From NCBI GenBank assembly GCA_900542525.1, contig UQNZ01000006.1, forward strand, positions 50,838 to 114,837: 64,000 nucleotides of DNA. Direction: 5' to 3'. The translations under genes were made by a program, and so were the position numbers. Of this stretch, positions 34,217 through 42,523 are shown in pieces. Within the stretch, counting starts at the first letter, position 1; the number at the start of each line of letters is the position of its first letter. Origin of the DNA: an uncultured Eggerthella sp. GTDB lineage: Bacteria; Actinomycetota; Coriobacteriia; Coriobacteriales; Eggerthellaceae. The notes beneath the pieces were generated by a model that was not told the origin of the DNA, made no database searches, and worked only from the letters and a program-made list of their open reading frames with translations.

Positions 34217-35395
34217 ATGAACGCTTTTGAATTCCACTGTCCCACCCGCATCATCTGCGGCGAGCATGCGCTCCACAAGCTGCCCGTCATCCTCGTTGAG
34301 ATGGGAGTGACCAAGCCGCTTGTGGTAACCGACGCAAATCTCGTGGCTCTCGGCATCACCGATCACGCCATTCATCGTCTAACCGAAGCTGGCTTCCCCT
34401 TCGCTTTCTACGATCAGGTACCACCTGACTCATCGCTTTCCGTAGTGAACGAAGTAGCCGCGATCTACGAACAGGAAGGCTGCGATGGCTTCATCGCGTT
34501 CGGTGGTGGTTCGGTCATCGACACCACGAAAGGTGCTGCTGCCTCGATCTCGGTCGGCAACCGAGACATCGCTGAACTACAAGGCGCTGAGATCCTGCAG
34601 AACGACCTCGACCCGCTCATTGCCATTCCTACCACTGCGGGCACAGGTAGCGAAGTTACGCTCGTTGCAGTGATCGCCGACGAAGAGGCACATGAGAAGC
34701 TCTCCTATACTTCTTATAAGCTCGTGCCGCACGTTGCCTTCCTCGACCCGCTGCTCACCGCTTCGCTACCACCGAAGCTCACTGCCACCACGGGCGTCGA
34801 TGCGCTCACCCACGCGATCGAAGCCTATACTTCCATCCAGAAGAACCCCGTTTCCGATGCGCTGGCACGACAAGCGATCGCGCTTATCATGGAAAACCTC
34901 GTGCGCTCTTGCGAAGAGCCAGGAAACCTTGATGTACGCACCTCTCTCGCGCTCGGCAGTTTGCTCGCAGGCGCAAGCTTCTCGAATGCCATGGTGGGTA
35001 TCGTGCACGCGATCGGGCACTCGCTTGGCGGAATCTGCCACATCCCTCATGGTCAAGCCATGATGATCCTGCTTCCCTATTGCGTTCGTTTCAATCTTGA
35101 GCGAGGTCATCATGCAGGGCTCTATGGCGAACTCTTGCGCGCGCTTCGTCCGGATCTGGACAAGAGCAGCCTTGCTGCTGAAGAGCGCGACATCCTCTTC
35201 AGCGCAGCACTCTTCGAGCTCAACCAATACCTGCACGACCATTACGATGTGCCCATCACCTTGTCACAGCTTGGTGTCGAACGCGACATCTTACCCAAGG
35301 TCGCACGCCAGGCGCGCTACGATGGTGCCGCTCTTTACAACAAGCACGAAGTAACCGAAGAGATCGCACTTCACATCCTGGAGGAGGCTTACTGA
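34217..35395 (+). CDS. Iron-containing alcohol dehydrogenase
   Basis: 392 residues of the group III (Fe-ADH) family: an N-terminal NAD(P)-binding domain with GGGSVIDTTKG (about 98-108) and a C-terminal metal domain with GVDALTHAIEAY and GIVHAIGHSLGG, which supply the metal-binding His residues. It interconverts alcohols and aldehydes with NAD(P)H. The start at 34217 is set by AAGGAGA upstream and by the family-like start MNAFEFHCPTRIICG. Its stop overlaps the ATG of the aldehyde dehydrogenase by one base, so the two work in series (alcohol, aldehyde, acid). Confidence 0.94.
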   Translation: MNAFEFHCPTRIICGEHALHKLPVILVEMGVTKPLVVTDANLVALGITDHAIHRLTEAGFPFAFYDQVPPDSSLSVVNEVAAIYEQEGCDGFIAFGGGSVIDTTKGAAASISVGNRDIAELQGAEILQNDLDPLIAIPTTAGTGSEVTLVAVIADEEAHEKLSYTSYKLVPHVAFLDPLLTASLPPKLTATTGVDALTHAIEAYTSIQKNPVSDALARQAIALIMENLVRSCEEPGNLDVRTSLALGSLLAGASFSNAMVGIVHAIGHSLGGICHIPHGQAMMILLPYCVRFNLERGHHAGLYGELLRALRPDLDKSSLAAEERDILFSAALFELNQYLHDHYDVPITLSQLGVERDILPKVARQARYDGAALYNKHEVTEEIALHILEEAY

Positions 35396-36867
35396 TGAAC
35401 ACCGACACCGTTTCTTCGCCGACCGATCTTTCCTCTATTACGGCCACCCAAACTGAAACGCCCGCTGGATTCTCCCAACCACGATCTGAAGAAGAGCTGC
35501 AAGCACATATCGACGCTATGCGCGCCTTCTTCAATACAGGAGCCACACTCGATGTGAGCTTCCGTCTTCAGCAGCTCACACGATTGAAAGCTTGGCTCAA
35601 GCTTCATGAAGGGCGTGTGCTCGACGCGCTCGAGAAAGACTTGGGCAAAGCACCCTTCGAAGGATACGCCTGCGAACTGGGCCTCGTTTATGACGAGATC
35701 AATCTCGCGAAGAGGCATCTCCGCAAATGGGCGCGCCCCTATTCAGTCGCAACCCCACTCGCCCACTTTCCGGCAACATCAAAGGTCTACCCCACGCCGT
35801 TCGGTGTGGCAGCCATCCTTGCACCATGGAACTACCCCATCAATTTGAGCCTGATTCCCTTGGTCGATGCGATTGCCGCAGGAAATTGCGTACTCCTAAA
35901 ACCCTCGCGCACCTCGGCTATCACCAGCCAGCTTTTGGTTGACTTGTGCACCGAGCTCTTTGACCCTCGCTATATCTCTTGTGTCCACGGTTCACAGGTG
36001 AACGATTGGCTGCTCAAGGTGAACGTGGACAAGATGTTCTTCACCGGTTCTCCAAATGTCGGCAAAGAGATCATGAGCGCCTGCGCGCAAAACCTCACTG
36101 ACGTGACGCTTGAACTCGGAGGTAAGAGCCCGTGCATCGTAGATGCCTTCGCTAACATCCCCCGTGCTGCTGAGCGTATTGCATGGGGCAAGTGCCTGAA
36201 CTCGGGGCAGACCTGCGTTGCGCCTGACTATCTTCTTGTGCACGAAAGCGTTGCTGACGAGCTCGTATGGGAACTGAATAAAGCATTCAAGAAATACTTC
36301 GGCACCAATATACTTACGAATCCCGAATTCCCTCACATGATCAACAAGCACCATTTTGAGCGCGTATGCGGACTGATCGACGATCATGGCGAAAGCGCAC
36401 GCATCGCCGTTGGTGGCGGGCGCGACGAAGCAACTCTGAAGATCGAACCAACCGTGATGACCGGCGTTACGATCGATGACCCCATAATGGGCGAAGAGAT
36501 CTTCGGTCCCGTACTGCCCCTTATCACCTGGCGTAAGGTCGACGAAGCTATCCAAGTCACCGAGCACTTCGGGCATCCATTGGCATGCTACATCTTCAGT
36601 GACGACAAACTCTTTCAGGACTACATCGTGAATCGCTTGCCCTTCGGCGGCGCGACGATCAACGACACGGTCATCCACCTGGCTAACAACCACATGGGCT
36701 TCGGTGGGTTTGGGCAGTCGGGCATAGGCGCGTACCACGGCAAGGTGGGATTCGACTGCTTCACGCACTATAAGTCGACCATGAAGAAGACGCCGCTCAT
36801 AGAGATTCCGATCCGCACCGCACCCTATGCAGGCAAGCTCCCCATCCTGAAGCTCTTCATGCGTTGA
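35395..36867 (+). CDS. Aldehyde dehydrogenase (NAD(P)-dependent, ALDH3-like)
   Basis: 490 residues. The catalytic Glu lies in VTLELGGKSPCIV and the catalytic Cys in LNSGQTCVAPDYLLV. APWNYPINLSLIPL and the closing GFGGFGQSGIGAYHGK, then FDCFTHYKS, are typical of fatty/aromatic ALDH3-type enzymes. It has an unusually long N-terminal tail (about 35 polar residues) before the core. It oxidises aldehydes to acids, probably those made by the overlapping alcohol dehydrogenase. The operon could supply or remove carboxylates used by the CoA modules (speculative). Confidence 0.94.
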   Translation: MNTDTVSSPTDLSSITATQTETPAGFSQPRSEEELQAHIDAMRAFFNTGATLDVSFRLQQLTRLKAWLKLHEGRVLDALEKDLGKAPFEGYACELGLVYDEINLAKRHLRKWARPYSVATPLAHFPATSKVYPTPFGVAAILAPWNYPINLSLIPLVDAIAAGNCVLLKPSRTSAITSQLLVDLCTELFDPRYISCVHGSQVNDWLLKVNVDKMFFTGSPNVGKEIMSACAQNLTDVTLELGGKSPCIVDAFANIPRAAERIAWGKCLNSGQTCVAPDYLLVHESVADELVWELNKAFKKYFGTNILTNPEFPHMINKHHFERVCGLIDDHGESARIAVGGGRDEATLKIEPTVMTGVTIDDPIMGEEIFGPVLPLITWRKVDEAIQVTEHFGHPLACYIFSDDKLFQDYIVNRLPFGGATINDTVIHLANNHMGFGGFGQSGIGAYHGKVGFDCFTHYKSTMKKTPLIEIPIRTAPYAGKLPILKLFMR

Positions 36868-36898
36868 GCACTCGTGCTAACCGCCTAGCAAAGACATT

Positions 36899-36948
36899 CG
36901 AAGGCGAGAGGTGGCATACCCGAGGAAGAAGGACCTCTCTTGCCTTCG
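36899..36948 (+). terminator. Hairpin after the aldehyde dehydrogenase
   Basis: CGAAGGC and GAGAGGT (36899-36912) pair with ACCTCTC and GCCTTCG (36933-36948), a 14-bp stem with a 2-nt bulge. There is no T-run, so it is possibly a factor-assisted terminator. The rest of the 270-bp gap to 37137 shows no gene. Confidence 0.5.
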
Positions 36949-37137
36949 CGGGCTTCCGATGCGCCCCCCTTCGCGGATAAGGAGGTGCACGAGACAAACA
37001 GTCAGGCACTCGAAAAGACTGCACAAGAACAGACACGAACGAGCAAGGCCGTATAATGAACAGAGGCAACCGAAAATAGGGCGACTCTTCTTCCCCGCTT
37101 TTCACGTTGCTAGCAAGAACAAAACCGAAAGGCCCTT

Positions 37138-38346
37138 ATGAGCGCTGCTCCCCAGGAAGAAACCGTATGCGAAAGCACGAATGGCGCGCGCACCTTCACG
37201 ATACTGCGACGCGAAGATGCGCCTGATACGCCGCTTGTTTCGGTGGTAGTGCCTGTGTTCAACGCCTCTTCCACGCTTGAAGAGGCGCTTTGTTCGCTTA
37301 CGAGCCAAACACTCGAAGACATCGAGATCGTGTGCGTGAACGATGCCTCAAGCGATACTTCCCCTGAGATCCTGCAGCGTTTCTTCGCTCAGGACGCACG
37401 CTTCACGTTGGTGAACCACGAAAAGAACGCTGGCTACGGGGCGGCGATGAACGACGGCATCCAAGCAGCGCGGGGCACTTGGATCGCCATTCTTGAACCC
37501 GACGACTTCATCCTGCCTGCTATGTATGAGCGCATGCTTGATTTCGCAGACACGTTTGAGAACGTCGACATCGTGAAAACCCCCTATGTGCGCGAGCTAC
37601 GCGCTGAAGGGGTAGCGCGCGGTGGCAAAGCGCTCACCACGCTTAACTGCTCGTATCGCGGTCGCATCAAGCCAGCTCAACAGCCCTTCACCCTCCATGA
37701 TGCCCACACCGATCACTTGCTTCGCCACCACCCCTCTATTTGGTCGGCGCTTTATCGACGAGACTTCCTTGCCCAAAACAACATCCATTTCGTCGAATAC
37801 CCCGGCGCAGGTTGGGCAGATAACGAATTCTTCTTCGAGACCTTACTGGAGGCAAAACGCATCGCCTATCTGGACGAACCGTTCTACGTCTATCGCGAAG
37901 AAACAGCCAACGAAGCAACTAGCTTCTTGCGCACCAACAAACACCTTCCCTTCGACCGCTGGCATGCGATGGACGAGATCGTGCGTAGACGTGGCTTCGG
38001 AAGCGACACCAACGTGCGCCTTGCGCATACTGCTAAGGGCTTCACCTATCTTGGCAACCAGCTAGCTGCGAACACCGATGAAGAGGGCAACACCGACGAA
38101 GAGGTGCTTGATGAGATAGGCCGCATGTTCGACGCGATGGACCCTGCGCTCGTTGCACGTGAAGCGAGCATTCCTCCGTATCTCAAGGAGATGTTCATTG
38201 GCTACCGCAGCAAAGAAGATGCCGCGAGCATAAGCACGAGCAAGATTCCCTATTACGCTTCGTTGCTCTCCGAATTGGCCTATACGCTGCGCAACAATGG
38301 CCTGAGTTACACCCTCGATACGGTCAAGAGAACGCTCCGGAAGTAA
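37138..38346 (+). CDS. Glycosyltransferase family 2
   Basis: 402 residues. The GT-A domain spans about 25-230: VSVVVPVFNASSTLEEAL, VCVNDASSD, and EPDDFILPAMYERM with the metal-binding DD. The remaining 170 residues are helical. A hydrophilic N-terminus and no TM segment indicate a cytoplasmic or membrane-associated transferase that adds one sugar to a surface glycan. GAAAGG precedes the ATG. It resembles the GT2 enzymes of the wall-polymer locus further on and converges with the desulfoferrodoxin-like gene 3 bp away. Confidence 0.9.
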   Translation: MSAAPQEETVCESTNGARTFTILRREDAPDTPLVSVVVPVFNASSTLEEALCSLTSQTLEDIEIVCVNDASSDTSPEILQRFFAQDARFTLVNHEKNAGYGAAMNDGIQAARGTWIAILEPDDFILPAMYERMLDFADTFENVDIVKTPYVRELRAEGVARGGKALTTLNCSYRGRIKPAQQPFTLHDAHTDHLLRHHPSIWSALYRRDFLAQNNIHFVEYPGAGWADNEFFFETLLEAKRIAYLDEPFYVYREETANEATSFLRTNKHLPFDRWHAMDEIVRRRGFGSDTNVRLAHTAKGFTYLGNQLAANTDEEGNTDEEVLDEIGRMFDAMDPALVAREASIPPYLKEMFIGYRSKEDAASISTSKIPYYASLLSELAYTLRNNGLSYTLDTVKRTLRK

Positions 38347-38349
38347 GAA

Positions 38350-38955
38350 CTAATTCAGCTCGATCTCTTTGAAACCCGCGCTGCCCGTTGCCACCATGCG
38401 ATCGAGCGGCATGACGATAAGCCCGATTTTCGGCGTGTAGCAATACACTTCCATGCCACGTTTGCAACGGAATGTGCATTCCAGACAGGGATCTTCGTCG
38501 CAATACGCATAAGCATCTTCATCGGCGAACGCGAATACGATCGGTGGCCACTTCTTCGGCGTAACATATTTCGTCATGATGCCGGTGAAGGTTTTCACCG
38601 CGAACCAGCGCGGTTCGTAACCTGGCTCCTTCACCTTCCAAGTAACACGCAAAGCGTTGTGATCGTAGCTGCCTACGATCTGATAATCAAGATCGAGCTT
38701 GTCTTTCACCTCAAGGTGCGAGATTCCCTCCAAGCGCTCCATCGGCTTGCCACAGCATTCGGGATGAAAATCGGTGTGGGCGTAAGGAAGTTCGGCCACT
38801 TGGGAGCGATGGTTGTCACTCATCGTGATCTCAACATCGCCATCAACACCCTGCAACACTGCGCCACACTCCTGACAGCGGAAATACGGAACAGGGACCG
38901 GCGTGACGCGTGGCTTCCAAGTTGCATGAGTGCGCGTGGGACTAAATTCTGCCAT
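38350..38955 (-). CDS. Divergent desulfoferrodoxin/superoxide reductase-like protein
   Basis: 201 residues. The start resembles the small rubredoxin-like Dx domain of desulfoferrodoxin: C27-x2-C30 and C67-C68-G-K-P-M, but with about 36 residues between the Cys pairs, more than usual. A second part (VGSYDHNALRVTWKV, about 94-108) aligns loosely with the superoxide reductase domain, yet most iron-binding His are absent (only H99 sits at a likely position). Five more Cys follow (C152, C157, C160, C164, C172), possibly another metal site. RBS GAGGAGG. Directly downstream of the DUF2335-like gene. The function is uncertain. Confidence 0.65.
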   Translation of the reverse strand: MAEFSPTRTHATWKPRVTPVPVPYFRCQECGAVLQGVDGDVEITMSDNHRSQVAELPYAHTDFHPECCGKPMERLEGISHLEVKDKLDLDYQIVGSYDHNALRVTWKVKEPGYEPRWFAVKTFTGIMTKYVTPKKWPPIVFAFADEDAYAYCDEDPCLECTFRCKRGMEVYCYTPKIGLIVMPLDRMVATGSAGFKEIELN

Positions 38956-38958
38956 GGA

Positions 38959-39624
38959 TTATTCCTCCTCGCTTCCCTCTTCGTCCTCGTACGGATCGCT
39001 CTGGACGTAGAGGTCATTCTTCCTGGTGAAATAGAGCGCCATGATAACGGCGATCGCCACTACCAGAAACGCTACCGCAAACACCGCGCTCTTCGTGAAC
39101 ATACCTGTGATGGTTGCGCACACGATGCACAAGATGATGATCGCAACAGGAACCGCCATGATCATCCGCTCACGCGAAGCCTGTGCGCGAATGAGTGCAT
39201 CCTGGCGCAGCGATTCATCGTCGCGGCGAGCACGCACATCGCGATCAGCCCACTCCATGATCTTGCGTTGGACCTCGGGCGGATAGGCGTTGAACACATC
39301 GGGATGCGGGAGCAGTAGGTAGTCAGTATCGGATTCGACCACGGTGGTGGTACCCGCCTGACCCTTCGCGCTGCGCTTAGTGTCTGTTGCTTCCCACAGA
39401 AAATCGTAATTGGGTTCGTTCGGCGTTTTTGCCGTGTTCACAGTGTTGCCCCCTCGCTGCGCAGTTCGATCACGCGCTTGATCTGGATCAGCTGAAACAG
39501 CAGGAAATCCATGAGCAGGCGTGGGCTGCGAATCATCCGCCTGTGACTTCTGCGTTCCTTCTTCTGCAGAAGACACGTCTTCGTAGTCTTGCCGTGCGTT
39601 CTTATTCTTCGATCTAGCACTCAT
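38959..39624 (-). CDS. DUF2335-like membrane protein
   Basis: 221 residues: a long polar, disordered N-terminus (1-100), then FNAYPPEVQRKIMEWADRD and a charged helix followed by two close TM segments (about 155-175 and 180-200), ending in an acidic tail. The order fits DUF2335 proteins (predicted membrane proteins of unknown role, often near mobile or defence genes), but the match is from memory of the pattern only. The ATG at 39624 is preferred (AAGGAG 12 bp upstream); the frame is open to 39687. Overlaps nothing and is followed 3 bp later by the desulfoferrodoxin-like gene. Confidence 0.65.
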   Translation of the reverse strand: MSARSKNKNARQDYEDVSSAEEGTQKSQADDSQPTPAHGFPAVSADPDQARDRTAQRGGNTVNTAKTPNEPNYDFLWEATDTKRSAKGQAGTTTVVESDTDYLLLPHPDVFNAYPPEVQRKIMEWADRDVRARRDDESLRQDALIRAQASRERMIMAVPVAIIILCIVCATITGMFTKSAVFAVAFLVVAIAVIMALYFTRKNDLYVQSDPYEDEEGSEEE

Positions 39625-39802
39625 AGGCTGAGCACTCCTTGGTCGTTCGATGGCTGCGCTTTGTGCGCATTTTTCCGTAAGCCCCATGATACCACGCCGC
39701 CACGCGCCCGTATTTTCCTACCGCGAATTGTTAGCCAGCGAACATTACCGTCCTTCAAGCGCGTTTTGAGCCCTGTGTGTCTGTCTTCTCTCGCTCACTT
39801 GA

Positions 39803-39808
39803 TATAAT
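39803..39808 (+). promoter_or_regulatory. Candidate -10 box of the ABC exporter operon
   Basis: TATAAT 79 bp before the TTG start at 39887. No matching -35 at 16-18 bp was seen, so this remains tentative. Confidence 0.4.
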
Positions 39809-39886
39809 CATTATTCACGTTATTTGCGCCGTGCTATCTCCACTGAAGCGCGGAACGCATCGCACGAACATGATCGAGGATAGAAC

Positions 39887-40666
39887 TTGGCAAGCCCGAC
39901 AAAGCTTTTTAGCAAACATAACTGGTTTATTCTCACGTCGCTGGTCAGCAAGGATTTCAAGCTTAAATATCGCCGTAGTGCGCTCGGTATGTTCTGGTCG
40001 GTGCTCAATCCTTTCCTCATGATGTGCGTACTCACCGCAGTCTTCAGTTTCATGTTCCGCTTCGATATCGAGTATTATCCGCTCTACCTTATTTTGGGAA
40101 CAACGCTCTTCTCACTCATGGGCGATTCGACTACGAACGCCATGAACTCGATCGTCGAATCTGCGCCGCTCATCAAGAAGATCCGCATTGAGAAAATACT
40201 GTTCCCGTTAGAAAAAGTGGTTTTCCAGCTGATCAACTACTGTCTTTCCCTCATCGCAGTCGCGGTGGTCATGATCTTCTTTCAGGTGGTTCCAACCATC
40301 AATCTGATCTTTCTACCGCTTCTCTTGCTCTATGTGCTCATGTTCAGCGCCGGTCTCGGCTTCCTCCTTTCAGCGCTCGTGGTCTTCTTCCGCGACATCT
40401 CGCATTTGTGGAGCGTGGTCATTACCGCCTGGACCTATGCGACACCCCTGTTCTATCCCATGAGTATCTTGCCTGACTGGATGCAATCGGCCATGAACTT
40501 CAATCCGATGTACCAATACGTGACCTACTTGCGCGACATCGCGCTCTGGGGCATCACGCCGAGCCTTGAACAGAATCTTGTCTGTTTCGCAATCGGAGCG
40601 GTCATGTTGGTTCTCGGCTATCTGGTATTCCGTAAATTGCAGAAGAAATTCATCCTCTACGTATAG
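39887..40666 (+). CDS. ABC-2 type polysaccharide/teichoic acid export permease (TagG/Wzm-like)
   Basis: 259 residues with six TM segments of the ABC-2 type. The cytoplasmic N-terminus with KDFKLKYRRSALGMFWSVLNP is the family hallmark, and YATPLFYP is the late periplasmic-side motif. It starts with TTG at 39887 behind GAGGA. It forms the membrane channel for a lipid-linked polymer together with the ATPase encoded 6 bp downstream. This is the export step of the wall-polymer locus. The gene name could be tagG or wzm; the polymer type is not settled. Confidence 0.92.
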   Translation: MASPTKLFSKHNWFILTSLVSKDFKLKYRRSALGMFWSVLNPFLMMCVLTAVFSFMFRFDIEYYPLYLILGTTLFSLMGDSTTNAMNSIVESAPLIKKIRIEKILFPLEKVVFQLINYCLSLIAVAVVMIFFQVVPTINLIFLPLLLLYVLMFSAGLGFLLSALVVFFRDISHLWSVVITAWTYATPLFYPMSILPDWMQSAMNFNPMYQYVTYLRDIALWGITPSLEQNLVCFAIGAVMLVLGYLVFRKLQKKFILYV

Positions 40667-40672
40667 GTACCG

Positions 40673-42523
40673 ATGGGCAAGCCGATGAAAGAACAGACCT
40701 CACAAGAAAAACCGAATCAGGGCTTTTTGGCATCATACTCATTTGATGATGCCGACCTTGAGACCATGATCGAAGTCGACCATGTGAGCATGATTTTCAA
40801 CATGGCCTCCGAACAGCTGCACAGCCTCAAGGAATACGCGATCTCGCTCGCACGCCGCGAGCTGAGCTTCAAGGAATTTCGTGCATTGAACGACATCTCG
40901 CTCACGGTGAAGCGCGGCGATGTGTTCGGCATCATGGGCACGAACGGTTCTGGCAAATCAACCCTTCTCAAGATCATCGCTGGCGTTCTCGATCCAAGTG
41001 AAGGAACATGCAGCATCAATGGCTCGATCGCCCCGCTTATTGAACTGGGAGCGGGCTTCGACCTCGAGCTCACCGCCCGTGAGAATATCTATCTGAATGG
41101 TGCGTTGCTGGGTTATTCGAAGGAATTCATCAATGAGCACTTCGATGAGATCGTGAATTTCGCCGAGATCCGCCCGTTCCTCGATATGCCCATGAAAAAC
41201 TACTCTTCCGGCATGGTCGCACGCGTGGCATTTGCGATCGCCACGGTGATCGTGCCCGACATCCTTATCGTGGATGAAGTCCTTTCCGTTGGCGACTTCA
41301 TGTTCCAGCAAAAATGCGAACGCCGCATCCAAAGCTTGATCCGCGACTATGGCGTTACTGTGCTCATCGTTTCCCATAACAGCGATCAGATCGAACGCCT
41401 CTGCAACAAGGCGATCTGGATCGAAAAAGGCCACACCCGCATGATCGGGCCAGCAGATGAAGTATGCGATATCTATCGTTCGATCGGCGGGCGTGTAGGA
41501 AGCAAAGAAGCCGAAGCGCGCGTCTATGACATGATGATGAGCCCGCTCGAGCCTCGTGAAGATAGCATCCAAACCATCTCTGGCAAAGATCGTTACAGCA
41601 TCAACGCTCAGCTTTTCGCGCGTTCGTTCGCTTTTTCGAGCAACTCGTCGGCAGTTATCGCCTCAGGTGAAGATGCTTCTTCATGCCTGCTCGCAAACGC
41701 GCTTGCCGGCTCGTTGGAATCTGCGCTTCTTCTGGTGAAGCACGGCAATATTCCCGATGAGGCAATGAGCGCACTCGAAAACTGCAACGTTGAAGATCTT
41801 TTCATCATAGGTTCAGAATCATTCATCTCGGAAAAGGTCATTGAAGAGCTTTCGGGTCTAACCAATGCGAGCCTCCACCAGATACCAGGGAATACCCTAC
41901 AAGAGCTCACGATGGCGGTGTATCGCGCCGGCATCGAATACGGCAGTGGATGGAGCGATACCGCATTCGTTACCTACGATGGCTGCATCGGCGATGTTCT
42001 TTCCTTCATGCCTTTCATCTATGGGCAGAAGTGCCCGCTTTTCTTCAGCGTTGGCAACAACCAGCTTACCGAAGAGGTCCGTGAGCTCGTTGACGCAAAG
42101 TGCTTCGATCGGCTGATCTCGCTGGGCGGACTGAGCTTCGATCTTATCGATCATTACAAAGCATACGGTCTTGAAGTTATCAGGATCGTGGGCACGAGCC
42201 TCTTTGACGCAAGCCGCATGATCAACGATTGGCAGATCGAACAAGGTCTTGTCCCTGAAGGCGAGGTTGTCATATCTTCGATCTGGAGTCTGTACGACAT
42301 CCTTGCTGTGGGAGCATATGTAGGATTACATCATGCGTTCATCTGGCTCGAAGATTCTCAAAGTCTCGATAGCGTTGCGAATATCATGGATTTCGTTGCT
42401 GACCATGCAGCGAACATTGAAACGCTCTCTTTCATTGGGGGCGAAACGCGCTCCAATAAGAACGATCAGGAATTGATCGGGAAGGCACTTGAAGCAGCTC
42501 GAGCTACTCAGGTTTGCGACTGA
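40673..42523 (+). CDS. Polysaccharide ABC exporter ATPase (TagH/Wzt-like) with CWB2-like C-terminus
   Basis: 616 residues. Residues 30-275 are the ATPase: Walker A GTNGSGKST (89-97), signature YSSGM (177-181), Walker B ILIVDE (197-202), switch His235. Residues about 300-610 form three repeats resembling cell-wall-binding repeat 2: ISGKDRY (302-308) with VIASGED and FIIGSESFIS; then a degenerate unit ending LISLGGLS; then RIVGTS with FIGGET. No TM segment separates them from the ATPase, so they should be cytoplasmic. In Wzt the C-terminus recognises the polymer to be exported, and these repeats probably replace that domain. The 3' end overlaps the convergent neighbour by 20 bp. Confidence 0.92.
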   Translation: MGKPMKEQTSQEKPNQGFLASYSFDDADLETMIEVDHVSMIFNMASEQLHSLKEYAISLARRELSFKEFRALNDISLTVKRGDVFGIMGTNGSGKSTLLKIIAGVLDPSEGTCSINGSIAPLIELGAGFDLELTARENIYLNGALLGYSKEFINEHFDEIVNFAEIRPFLDMPMKNYSSGMVARVAFAIATVIVPDILIVDEVLSVGDFMFQQKCERRIQSLIRDYGVTVLIVSHNSDQIERLCNKAIWIEKGHTRMIGPADEVCDIYRSIGGRVGSKEAEARVYDMMMSPLEPREDSIQTISGKDRYSINAQLFARSFAFSSNSSAVIASGEDASSCLLANALAGSLESALLLVKHGNIPDEAMSALENCNVEDLFIIGSESFISEKVIEELSGLTNASLHQIPGNTLQELTMAVYRAGIEYGSGWSDTAFVTYDGCIGDVLSFMPFIYGQKCPLFFSVGNNQLTEEVRELVDAKCFDRLISLGGLSFDLIDHYKAYGLEVIRIVGTSLFDASRMINDWQIEQGLVPEGEVVISSIWSLYDILAVGAYVGLHHAFIWLEDSQSLDSVANIMDFVADHAANIETLSFIGGETRSNKNDQELIGKALEAARATQVCD

